Source: Coniferiporia sulphurascens (lineage: Eukaryota; Basidiomycota; Agaricomycetes; Hymenochaetales; Hymenochaetaceae). From it: a stretch of 64,000 bases of DNA. The notes under the pieces are model-generated. The model was not told the origin of the DNA and searched no databases. It saw nothing but the letters and a program-made list of their open reading frames with translations. Within the stretch, counting starts at the first letter, position 1. Every line of letters begins with the position of its first letter. A program made the translations under genes and the position numbers. Location: positions 62,001 through 126,000 of the forward strand of contig NBBA01000010.1 in NCBI GenBank assembly GCA_002794785.1, given 5' to 3'. Positions 1 to 13,396 of this stretch are shown piece after piece.

Positions 1-765
1 TCTAATTCCGATCAATTTACGCCGTGCGACCAAGCACCTGAGAAAGCCTTGTCCTTGCAAATCATCTTTGACATTAGTTACGGGACCATGAAATATTGGG
101 ATGTTTCTTTACCAGTTTCTACTTTCAAGTATGCGGGAGGGCGGCTCCCGTCCTGCATCTATTCTTATTATGCAATGAAGCCAGCGCGGTCTTCTCTTGA
201 GATCGTCGTCAGCATCGGAGCGAATACGATCCCCTCTTCTCCAGGGGCAACAGAAAATCGAGACCAGGTGACTAATACCGCGCTGCACTCGCACTCCATT
301 CACATTTCGGCGAAACCTTTTGTGTCTCCTATGGAAGTGATAAATGACAAACCGGGCAAGTTCGAGTACAAATTTGTGCTTTCCGTCTTCTCCGTCCTGG
401 AGGGATTGCATAAGGGCCTTAACGAGCGTCTTTCTGCAACACACTGGAAGACGCTTAGCATCGAAGAGAAACTCTTCCTTGTTAAGGCCCTTTGCATGCG
501 CCGTAGTGGCCGGCTTTTTCCTGCGGATATCGCGGCTCTTGACGAGGCAAAAGCGCGGGTGGTGTCCGTCTGCAAAGAGACCAGCCCATCGGAAACGCGC
601 GTTGTCCACGCTATGTTGGATGCGTACGCTTTCCCCTTCGAGGAGAAGAACATGATTAATAAAAACATCCCTGGCGTTTTGGTTCTCGATTACCTCGGCG
701 GTAAGAACAAGTTTAGGGGTCTAAAACTTGGAAATGATGACAAGTTTATCTTGTACACGGACTGA
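1..765 (+). CDS. Hypothetical protein, 5' part outside the window
   Basis: The frame is open from the first base of the window to a TGA at 763-765, so this is probably the last exon of a gene that starts further left. The first in-frame ATG is at 88, but nothing marks it as the true start. About 254 residues are visible. They are mixed in composition, with a helical-looking middle (around SVLEGLHKGLNERL and EEKLFLVKALCMRR), and they end in a short charged tail, DDKFILYTD. I recognise no domain, signal peptide or membrane segment. Codon use and length make it a plausible gene; the overlapping antisense frames of 122-166 codons look like shadows. It could also be a degenerate repeat-derived reading frame. 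Confidence 0.45.
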   Translation, partial: SNSDQFTPCDQAPEKALSLQIIFDISYGTMKYWDVSLPVSTFKYAGGRLPSCIYSYYAMKPARSSLEIVVSIGANTIPSSPGATENRDQVTNTALHSHSIHISAKPFVSPMEVINDKPGKFEYKFVLSVFSVLEGLHKGLNERLSATHWKTLSIEEKLFLVKALCMRRSGRLFPADIAALDEAKARVVSVCKETSPSETRVVHAMLDAYAFPFEEKNMINKNIPGVLVLDYLGGKNKFRGLKLGNDDKFILYTD

Positions 766-3700
766 GTAGCTTTATGGGGTGGCTCCTGCATTATGTCTCA
801 ATGGATAGTGATGGTTTCCTTTTTATGATTGTATGTTTATAGGCATAACATACAGGCGGGACTCGTAGAGTAGTAACCATGGATGTAGCGGCAATTTCAC
901 TATGTAGCTCCAAGCACTTTACTAAAATGATAAGTAGATACTGTATGTACTTCTTTCCGATATGCCGCTAGGGACAACCCTCGGGGACGTCGGGGCGGAC
1001 GCAACTCAATACCAATACAGTACTATAACTGGGCCGAGTAACGAACTAACTAGAGACTAGAGTGCAATTTAAGACATCATCTGGGGTGGACTTCTTGCCG
1101 TAATTAGGCAAGCGTAACAGCCAACTGCTGTATTTCATCTTCTCCGCTCTCCGCGCGCTATTTGAACCTGTGAGGTCGTCCCACCTTCGTGATGTCCGAT
1201 AATACGATCAGAAGTCAACTATAAGTGGAGCCCTTTCCATGCTGCTGTTTTCCGTGTTGTTATTGGAGGCGCGGTCGGGCATCGGCCGCATCAGACACCA
1301 CCACATGCGGCGCTCACGCCATACCGTTAACCCGCCTTCGACGCAGATTGAACTCGGCCGCCGGGAAAACCAGGTGCGAATTGATTTGTTGGTAAGATTG
1401 GTCTCCAGGACAAGCCCGGAGCTTACTATCACGATTAGTACTAAGCCCGAGTTCCCCTTCGGCGCGTACGGGGCGCCGCCACCGGAATGGAGAGCGCTCG
1501 AGGTTGCCATCAACACTTAGATAACTTAGGTGAGCTCCAGTCCGACGGCGAGTTATCGGCGGGTGGCTGGCCCTGAGTATCATGATATCATGCAAGTAGG
1601 CAATCGCCTTCGTCGGCTTTCAATTGACAGAGGTGGCCACGGCTGCATTAGGTGACATAATACGCGTATTCGGCCGGAGGTCCGCGAGGACAGAAACCCA
1701 TGTCACTTCCTCCCGCAGCGGGATTCAAGGCTTAAGACAAGACAAGACGCTGGAACGCACAGATAGCCAGCACAAGGAAAGTCTGTGAAGGAGAGTGAGA
1801 CTGGTGTCAGACAATCTTGTCATAGATGTGAAACGGGGGAGGGTCTTAATTTTGCGCGGTGAGATTATTACCATGCCCCAATTGATCGTTATCTGACCAG
1901 GGTGTATTCGTGAGGTCGTTATCGATCTTATGACGAAAAACGACTAGGGTCCCAGGTTGCGTTTCATAAGAAAAGCAATCAAGAAGATACGACGCGGAAG
2001 ACGCGGATGTGCGGATCTGGCGCAACCCTGTTGGTGCAGTGGTGAGGCGCAGTACGGAGAAAGTCCTGGCCGAGGACGGCCGCAGGGTAAAAGGCGTCGA
2101 ATCCCAGCAGAGCGCACATAACTGAGTTGCAGTGCTCCCCCGAAGATAGGAGTTTCATTATTCGTCGACGAGCTCAAGCGTGGAAACTCAGCATCCGCGT
2201 CTCCCCAGGCCCTCGTACCGGCTGTTGAGATGTCGAATACGTAGTGAGTTACGTTGCTACACACTGTAAGTAGCGTAATTACGATCAGCGTGTTAGTCAC
2301 CGCGGCTGGGAGAGCGATAATGTAGGCGTGTGATCCTTGGGGGGAGGGAAAAGGCGAGCGTGAGCGAAAAAGACCTTGAACCGATGCCGTCAAGAGTTCG
2401 GATCTACTTGGAAGCGAGGGCGTAGGTAGGTCCGGTGACGACTCTGTGAAGACCGCTAGACGTACCGTATCGCGCGAGAACTATTAGGGTCTAGATTACC
2501 TCACGCCTGTAGGAAAAGGAGGTCAGCAGGTTACGCAGAAGTACAGTTATATAGGTAAACTTAGACGGCATCTGAGGGGGGCGGGTGCGCAACGGGCAGT
2601 GTGAACCGACGAACGGACACCCATGACGCAAGAACGGTGTCGCTGAATCAATAGCAAGACTGCAGATGAGATAGTCGCTTGAGAGAGGGGTGTTGGCGCG
2701 AGATATTGACGTGCTTGCAGCGCGCTTTGTGCATGTTGAAGGAGTTTAATCGTCGATTAGGAAGTGCTCCAGACCAAAGAGGAGATCGGCTAAGGAAGGT
2801 ATGAGTAGATTTAACTCGACTTCACACGCATCACGACGGGCGATATGGCTGGACTGCGATTGAGATGACGATTGAGAGACGGTATATTAATGAAGAAGGA
2901 TAACCTCTCAATCACACGGTGGAATGTGGGATGATGCGGAAACACCGAGACGACGCGTCGATCCGAGTACACTGGGAAGTGCCCCTCAGACAAAGCGGAT
3001 GTTGGCAGACAAGTTTGGGGGTAGAGCGGCGCCTCGGGGAGGAGGAAGAGAGCAACAAAGTTCTTCGCGATGCACACAACAAGGTTCACGAGTCTGTTTG
3101 GAAAAGTATACTCATCAGTAAAGGGGTTGCATTTGGATGTCTTCGGCCGGTCAGATGCCATTAATATCGGTTTTGCGGTCGGCGACGACTGAGTTGTTCA
3201 CCTGGCAAGATGTTCCTCGGTCAACAAATGTATGCATGCCGGATGGATACAAGTAAAAGGCGTGGGTTAGCCTCGGCCGGGGCCCTCGCTTTCCAGAGAT
3301 TTCCCATACGCCTTTCGTTCTGAGGTTTTTGTGGCTTCAAAGTGTTTTCTTTCGTGGTGAGAGACTACTGCGCATGAGATTACATAACCATAAGTTACGG
3401 GTTTATGCTGCGCGTCAAACAAGACTGAATGGCCACTCGCTGCGCACCGCCAAACGGCGAACCGCCGCAAACAACGACGATATGAAATTCTCCTGCATGA
3501 CGATGTCAGGAAGCGGAAGTCAGCGAAATGGTCTGGGACGCCGATGGGAAGGGCCGTTCCTTCGAATGAAACCGCCTCGAGGCTGACACGTTTTCCCGGG
3601 TCCAGCTTTCCGGCCCTGCGCACTCAAGAGATACACCTCATCGTCCGTGTTGTTCCTCTACTCTTTTTTTGTCCTTCGTCTTTCCGCCAGCACCACCACT

Positions 3701-4049
3701 CGCTAGCTTGTATGGGCTTCTCCTAGACTCTACTCCTCTGGAGCTCGTGCTGCCATAACCTAGACCTTCCTTGCTTGCTGGCATTCTACTTGTACATAGT
3801 TGCTCACTGCGATCACTTTCTAGTTTCATCTGGGCTCAGTTTGAGGGGCACCTTTTATTAACTGCACGCTCGCAGTTGCTGTCCTCTTCAGGGGCCGTTA
3901 TCCTTGCAATAGATTGCGGGCGAAGCTTTTGTCCCGGTCGAAGGTGTGCGCAAATTCAACTCTAACTGCGGACGGGACAACTGACAACTGTGCCTCGAGG
4001 TCCCGCTCTTCAATTACATCCGTCACCGTCTTTGTTTGCGGAGACTTCG
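766..4049. other. Long intergenic stretch, no gene supported
   Basis: Only short, unsupported frames occur in both strands, the longest being 149 codons on the minus strand at 1944-2393, with no recognisable motif. From about 3620 onward the plus strand becomes pyrimidine-rich, which fits a leader or promoter region for the gene starting at 4138. Confidence 0.6.
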
Positions 4050-4069
4050 CCCCCCCCCCCCCCCCCCCC
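4050..4069 (+). repeat. 20-nt cytosine homopolymer in a leader region
   Basis: An uninterrupted run of 20 C lies about 70 nt before the ATG of the Ser/Pro-rich gene at 4138, followed by CT-rich sequence. It probably lies in the 5' untranslated region or core promoter. Pyrimidine-rich leaders are common in basidiomycetes, but a pure C run of this length is unusual and is also a likely site of length variation or sequencing error. Confidence 0.9.
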
Positions 4070-4137
4070 TCTCCTGTCCTCCTAGACATCTTCACGATTC
4101 ACGAAGCACATTCTACACCCGATAAGAATCCCTTATC

Positions 4138-6975
4138 ATGACCGAATATGCTACTACGCCCTCTGCTCTTGAGGAGTGGAATGCACAACGCTCTCGTACG
4201 AAAGACTGGGTCCAATCGTCACTCACCCCTGAGCTGTGCGTCCCGCCATCACGCGCACCGTCGACTGGGTCAGACTTCGATCGTCGTTCGCTTTGGGACG
4301 GCGCTGGTTGGGAGCCACCGAGCGAATGCGAGAGCTCCGTCAGCGTCCCGCCGACCATGATGCTTCAATACTCTGACCAGCGCAAGGTTTTAGTCAGTCC
4401 GACACAGAGCGAAATGGGTGGTTGGAAGGCGAGGGGAAAGAGCAAGGAAGGGACGGAAAGAGGGCACAGGGCACCTATTCACCACACGCATCCCGCCGCG
4501 AGCTCGCAGAAACGCACTCCGACCGACCCGGTTGAAGTTACGCATGTCCAAAGCCATTCGAGCTCTGCACGTCTTGCGCAGGCCGCTGCCATACCTCTTC
4601 CCGACTCCCACCCTTCCTCGTCTGCTAAATCACGTCCCGATAGCTCCCGAAAAATTGACGACAATGGATCCACCGTGGGCAAGCAGCGCTTTATGTCTGG
4701 AAGGTCATCTTCTCGTCCTGCACCCTACTTTCCTACACCACCCGCTTCAGCAACGCACTCGCATTCTCAATCTGTATCTCCTGTATCTCCTATATCCCCG
4801 TCCCGAAATTCTCAAAATCACTCTCAGGCGCCGTCGCAAGTCACGTCGCGTCCTCCGCCTCCCGCACATTCCAATTCAGTTTCCACTTCTCTTTCTACTG
4901 TCCCTGAACCTATTATAATCCATCCTCCCGCACCCGGCGCACCGCACAGCCACTCGGCGCAGTCGAGTTCCAACAGCAATGTGTATCCTCGGTCGTATGT
5001 ACCTTCGCAAGACAGCCAGCGGACGTTACAAGCGGCAACGCACGTCCCCCTCCCCCCTCCGTCTACTGCGTCTGCCTCGCTCTCTTATTATTCTCAAAGC
5101 CAAATACAGGTTCAACCTGGGCAAACGCCTTCACAACGTACTCAAGGGAGTCTCAATGCGGCGCAGGCATCTCCCTATGTGCCTCCGCGTTCTTATTCTG
5201 TACCTTCTCATCAGCAAGAAACGGGGTCTCCGATTTATACACCCACACCTCTTGCCCAGTCGCAGTCATACCCACCAGCGGCACACGCGCACTCCCACTC
5301 CAATTCGCCTTCGCAGGCTGGACGTGCGAGCGTAATGTCGCACGCCAGCCAGGCAGGGCTCGGCGGCGGATATGTTGTTGTCAATCAGTTGGACCCAGTT
5401 GAAGCCGGTGCTCAGGAGAGGGGAAGTATAGGTGGTAAAAGTATGGATTCGCAACGTCGTCGCGAACGGGGGTCGATCTTGAACATGTTCGGCTCGCGTC
5501 ATTCAAAGTCGCGATCGCTTCCTCAGACGGAGGCAAGCGAGACTGTTCAGATGCTACCGCCGCCTGTGCCCGACTCTCCCGAGTCGTACCACTCAAACCA
5601 TTCGAATCCATACCCCTCCCCCATATCTCCCACACCCCATTCGCCTCCTGCTCCCATTCCAGATGCACACGCACGTCACAATTATGCCTTGGGACCACAC
5701 CCGCCCTCGATTGTATATGCACCAGCGCGGCACGGACGTGCGTCTCGTTACTCACCTCCGCGTATTGTATATATGCCCGGGGCGTCCCCGCACCGTCGCG
5801 AGTACCCGCGTTCTCGTTCGCCAGGCTCTGTACGCCGTGCAGCTACGGTGCCTTCGCCAAACGATGGCACCATGGCGGCAGAATTCTGGGGAATGGGCGG
5901 ACCAGTTCCCAGGGATCATTGGCACGGGGAACACCGAGGGAGGGAAGCAGGGGAGAGGAGGGTGGAATCGTATGCGCATGATGTACCGGACTCGGCAGTG
6001 GCATGGGGCCCTCCGCCTCCCGAGCTGGAAGGGAATATGGCGGGTGTTGGCACTCTGCGCAGCAAGGTCCGAAATGCAAACCGTGCGAAGGGCATGTCGT
6101 TTTCCACGTCGACGCCGCTCCCCGCTGATCCTGCGAATGCGACGATGACCGCACCGACGTCTGTATCGATAAGCAAACAGGACGCTGGTGTGACGCCTTA
6201 TCCGACACCGCCAGGCTCTACTGGTTCGCATCAGTCCAGCGGCGCCCCTACGATCTCCGTGTCTGTTGTTCCGCCTTCCTCTCCATCCACTACTGCGCTC
6301 GCAGCACCAGCATCTGCTCACTCTGAACGGACTTCTCACACTGCGCGTGCGAGCGCAAGTCGCGATGGTCTGACGTCCCGCTTCCGTGACTTACATGTTA
6401 CGACGGAGTCTGCTGTGGTACCACCGCCAATGCAGGCGCCAGCACCAGCGCCGCCGAGTTCCGGACGTGGGAGGGAGCGCGATCGCTCGAGGAAAAGCAG
6501 GGAGTCGGTGAAGCCGAAAGAAGTTCGCAGAGAACGGCGTGCACATTCTGTTGACTCTGAGGTATCACATAGTTCGGCAAGCACCTACTATGTTATTCCG
6601 ACCCCAGGACAAAAGGTCCGAATAATTGTAGGTTTTCGTAAACTTAAATGTGGTCTTAGATATGAGTAATTGACGCATCCATGCTTACAGAGAACTGACG
6701 GCAAACCTGTCACAGCCACCACTGTCGCTTCGCAACACCCATCCGATCCCCGCGTTCCTGGACTACCAGGCAGCGGCTGGCTGAGGAAAGCACTCAGACC
6801 GCGTTTCTTGCATCTCAATCCGGCACCTGCAAACTTAAAGGAGGCCCCAGTCCCAACCCGCACGGAAAGTCACAGCAGTGCAGGCAGCAAGAAAGGTGGC
6901 AAAAAGCTTGTTCGTCGCGGCTCAGTGAGCAGCGCTGCCTTGTTCAGTCGTCGACCTAGCGAAAACGCGTCGTAG
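4138..6975 (+). CDS. Large Ser/Pro-rich, mostly disordered hypothetical protein
   Basis: Two exons, 4138-6627 and 6691-6975, give 924 residues. The donor at 6628 (GTAGGT) and the acceptor ending CTTACAG at 6690 join in phase 0, giving PGQKVRII followed by RTDGKPV. Without splicing the first frame runs to a stop at 6667-6669. The protein is dominated by Ser, Pro, His, Ala and Gln, with many SPxSP and HSHS patches, and has no membrane segment. The last third is basic (GRGRERDRSRKSRE, KKGGKKLVRR). A short ordered-looking stretch, YYVIPTPGQKVRII, spans the splice junction and is the best candidate for a conserved element. No enzyme or DNA-binding domain is visible. The composition suggests a scaffold, signalling or cytoskeleton-associated protein, but that is only inference. 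The start is the first ATG after a CT-rich leader. Confidence 0.8.
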
Positions 6976-8071
6976 TATTTGGTGTGGGACAGCTTCTTGG
7001 AAACACGTTTAATTGGACTCTGCCCCCTTCTTCTCGTTGGATCTCTTTTCTTTTCGATGATCCGAATCGTAGCATTTTTCTTGTTCAGCTTTCGTCATTT
7101 CTCACACCATCAGTTGCTATCACTTTCCGTCCCCTCACGTTGTTCTGCGCGTCATCTCCCCTCTAATGTGTTTTCCAATCCTTCTACAATAACAAAAGTC
7201 ACGTCACGTTCTTGCTTCACAGTTTCTCGCATCCCATTCCTCCTCATCTTGTCAGTTTTTGTATCACCTCGCAAAATGACTCTGTGCGATATCATTTGCT
7301 CTCGTATTGTTTATATCGCGTTGTACTATCCGAGTTGGACTGCGCGCGCTGGCGTAAGCGCATACAACATGGTTCTTGTCTGTCATTTTCGTCAGAGAAA
7401 GCTAATCTATGGCCCGCGGGGTATCACCTATTTGGAACGCGCAATACGAGTTTGCTTAGACTAGGGGGTTATTTGGTTAACTTCCCGCTCGGTATGGAGC
7501 TATGAGCACGATTTGTCAGAAGAAATCCGGCGTTCTAGTGATGTTAAATTGTGAGTAATTTTGAGTCATTGACGGAGCATTTGGTGAGGGTGGTAAGGCA
7601 AATACTTCGGGTTTGAGTCAACATTTTGTTTGGATTACATGTATGTACCTTGGCAGATTCATGCTGCGAGGCTGCGGCGCCCGTGAGCTACGGTGTATTT
7701 ATAGCCAATTGATTACATAAGATCATTCACCGTTGATCGGCGGCTCCACAAGTGCTGCGGTGCAGCCTGTATCCCCGAAATGGTCGCTGTTGGCGACGAC
7801 CGTATACATGTTTCCCTCCTCCAACTTGTCCCTTTGAGCTTGTCGTGCGGGCCTGCGGTAACAAAAATCTCGTCAGCGCGCTTCCTGGGTATACATCGCC
7901 CTTATAGATTAGACGCAAACCAGCAGCGGCCCTAGTGGTGCGTCCACAGCCCACTGACTCCGGACTGCCGCAGTACTGATGTCTGTACCTGCCCCACGGA
8001 TACAGATTCAAATGTCAGGGGGTCTGTGCTTTTTCTGAATATAGATAACCACTACACATACATTACTCGTC
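6976..8071. other. Intergenic region with probable 3' UTR and GH47 promoter
   Basis: The T-rich sequence after the stop at 6973-6975 (to about 7300) looks like a 3' untranslated region. The 161-codon frame at 6979-7464 has no protein-like composition. The rest should contain the promoter of the mannosidase gene at 8072; I see no distinct element. Confidence 0.5.
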
Positions 8072-10375
<2,304 letters not shown>

Positions 10376-11239
10376 TTAGAACCAGCTAATTGGCGCAGGC
10401 ACAGTCCGTTATATACATACTATTTATCTACCCTGCTACTCCCCTGATAGACTTCTATATATTTACGCAGTCGTTGAATGACGTACTTTCTTAGACACCT
10501 TATGCCTGTTGTCCGATATCCTTTCGTAATATAAGGGCGACAGTGTTATACGACGCATCTATCAGCTAAAATGCGAGGAGAGCAAGGAGGTCCTGACGAG
10601 ACAGGGCGAACCAAACATATTCATAATCTGCATAGTTACTTCTGGATTTCTCACGAAGTACAACATCAGGTCTATTGGACGTATTATGTAAGACAAGTCC
10701 TATTGGATGTAATGCAAGGGCCTTCTCCTTTGAGCCTTGATCTTTGCTCTCTTTTTCTTGTCCGACAGCGACGCATCGAGCCGCGAACATTGTTGCAGAC
10801 ACTCACTTTTATGAGCCGGTGTACCTATACATGCACTCTGATGGCTTTTTTTGTTGATGGACGCGATGACATTGCCGCGCACGGACTTTAAGCACACGAC
10901 GGCCGCGATAAAGACAATATTGCGAGATACGTGCACTTCGTAGCTTAGACGCGACTTTATCCCCTTCATTAATGCTTTCGTATCACAGAACATATATACC
11001 GAGTGGTCCTTGCGGAAAGTAGCCTGACCTCATTAATTGGAAACGCTCTCCGTTTTTGTCTATACTACCACGTCTGACTTCCGTCTCCCGGTTTGGTTCC
11101 TGTGTCTCTTCCCTTAAGGTGCGCTTCTTGAACTGAATATGGCCCGGTCGCCGTGCGGCACAACACGGCGGCACAACACGACGCACGTCTGTACCATCTT
11201 GAATGATGAAACTAGCCCCGCGAATACTTACTTAACAGA
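10376..11239. other. GH47 3' flank; first copy of a duplicated segment, then no gene
   Basis: Sequence to about 10632 is clearly repeated at 12340-12597 with over 90% identity by eye. Further on, around 10660-10720, a weaker match to 13141-13185 is visible, suggesting the duplication once ran on. From about 10720 to 11239 I see only short frames without protein character. Confidence 0.7.
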
Positions 11240-11250
11240 GGCGCTGCTCT

Positions 11251-11254
<4 letters not shown>
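11240..11254. repeat. Left copy of 15-bp direct repeat (target-site duplication)
   Basis: GGCGCTGCTCTAACT, immediately before the poly(T). The last T could equally belong to the tail, making the duplication 14 bp. Confidence 0.75.
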
Positions 11255-11298
<44 letters not shown>

Positions 11299-12114
11299 GC
11301 ATTTGTATACCGCTACATTACATAGTAAAAGACGCGGATGTGAGACCATATGAAGTGTCGTGCCAGAGGAGATTAACAAGGTATAAAGTTCCTGGGTTTA
11401 AGGCGATTAAAAGGTATGAGGTTGTGTTGTCGGAAGTTTTTTCTAAATGGTTTTGTCAGGGGGGATAAGAATCGGAAGAGCAAATTGTGAAGGGGGAGGT
11501 GGCAGTTTTATGGATTCTATGATGACTAATACTGGTTGTGAAAGATGGGAAAAACTACTGAATTTTTTATGTTGTGTGTGTGGGCGTGGTTTGAATTGTT
11601 TAATGTCCGATATTTGTGACTCTGAGAGTGGTGACGTAACAGCGCTTGGAGCGGCAGGTATGCGTGAGGCTGGGGCCAGGTTGCCATGAGGTGTGAAATT
11701 GACCGCGAATTGTAGGAGGACTGATGTTAAGTCTATGCATGGGCCATAACGGCTGAGGTGCTCTCGGTAGAGGAAAATATGTCATGAATTGTGTGGTTGC
11801 CCACTAATACTGATGACTTGTAGTTTGTACTGGCATATAGCCCAGTCTAGTATGTGCTGGTTGTCATTAACGAGGTTGAAGGGTTCATATGTGGTGTTGG
11901 TTTCAAAGTTTGGCACCGGGAGGTGAAGGAATAGAAGGGGGCATGGGGGAATGGGGGAAAGGGGGAGTGGAATGGTGAACAAGGCCGTAAAACAGCTCGA
12001 CGGATGTCTACTGTGAGAGAGAACTGGTGTGGGTGGTCAACCCAGAGAGATTAGGGGTGGTGCGAGTCAGTTTGCGCTGGGTGAGATGATGGTGGTCAGA
12101 GGTCAAGGGGTTTT

Positions 12115-12129
12115 GGCGCTGCTCTAACT
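12115..12129. repeat. Right copy of 15-bp direct repeat (target-site duplication)
   Basis: An exact copy of 11240-11254; the flanking bases on both sides differ from those of the left copy, so the match is sharply bounded. Confidence 0.75.
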
Positions 12130-12187
12130 CTAGGTCTTTGCTGGTCTGGTCAACAACCCATGTCCAAGTGCACACGAAGAACCGTAA

Positions 12188-12597
<410 letters not shown>

Positions 12598-13140
12598 AAG
12601 CCGCATCCAGAGTCCTCGGAATTTTTGCAGCCTCGGACAGCTGCAGGTAATTCCAGGAAGGTGGAAGGAGCGAAGAGGGCTTTTCGCTCCTACAGCCATC
12701 ACCCTCCCATATCTTCGCAGCGCTGCCGCCTATGTAGTGTTCCCAAAGGCCGGGCCGGGTCGGGGGCCTTTTGCCTGACCCCCTCCAGCCCCTCCGGACC
12801 CGATCCTCTGATGACCCGAACTGGAGGTCAGGTCGGGGGTTGACCTGTCCCTTCAGAAGTTCAGAACACTAGCGGCGGCGCCTACATCACTGAAAAAAGA
12901 TAGACAAAAGCGTCACCTACCCTATTTTTAGCTTTGCTGAGCTCCTGGCACCCGCACGCGTCGCACTCGCTTCCTCTTCTCCCCAGGCCGGAACTTGGAC
13001 ACCCGACGGGTCGGGAGCCATATCACAAGGCGGCTGTCGCTTACACCCTTTTCTCTTCTCTCTTCCTTCTTCTCTCCCTCCTCGTCTCGTATGCTCGAAG
13101 AATTAACCCATCTACTAGGGCGGCGATATGAGCATAAGGC
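12598..13140. other. GC-rich insertion-like segment inside the duplicated flank
   Basis: The similarity to the first copy stops near 12597 and weakly resumes near 13141 (compare 10660-10720), so about 540 nt appear inserted. The segment carries several GGGTCGGG and GACCCGA motifs in both orientations between 12745 and 13015, then a pyrimidine-rich stretch to about 13090. Clustered short inverted motifs like this are seen near the ends of some DNA transposons, but I see no transposase and no clear terminal repeats or target duplication. Confidence 0.4.
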
Positions 13141-13396
13141 CGTAGAACAACATCAGTTCTATTAGACGTGATGCAAGGCGAGTTCTGTTGGTTGATGTCT
13201 TCAGTATGTCCTCATTTAAATCAGGTCAACCTATCCGTACAATAAGAAGGGTTGAGATTTTGGGGCCGCAAGTTCAGTGGCTATGCCGACCACTCGGCTT
13301 TTGACCAAAAAATGTTGCGCGGGTATATAATGTAGTCCGAACTTTTCCCCCGCAGACAGTCCAACAAAAGTTCTACCCGGTACCAACACACAGCTT

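Larger units (their letters stand above)
11240..12129 (-). mobile_element. Candidate retroposed sequence with poly(A) tail and 15-bp target duplication
   Basis: The same 15-mer, GGCGCTGCTCTAACT, occurs at 11240-11254 and at 12115-12129. The left copy runs directly into a 39-nt T run (11254-11292). Read on the minus strand, this is a sequence of about 820 nt ending in a poly(A) tail and flanked by a 15-bp direct repeat, the layout left by LINE-type target-primed reverse transcription. The body has no reverse transcriptase and no long frame; the best minus-strand frames are 66 and 79 codons. It is therefore a non-autonomous element, a 5'-truncated LINE, or a retrocopy of a cellular transcript. 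The source is unknown. Confidence 0.72.

Noticed and set aside
1944..2393. 149-codon minus-strand frame
   Set aside because: No recognisable domain, no supporting splice structure, and composition expected of chance translation.
5752..6339. 195-codon minus-strand frame inside the Ser/Pro-rich gene
   Set aside because: Arg-rich antisense shadow of a high-GC, low-complexity coding exon; no domain and it overlaps a better-supported gene.
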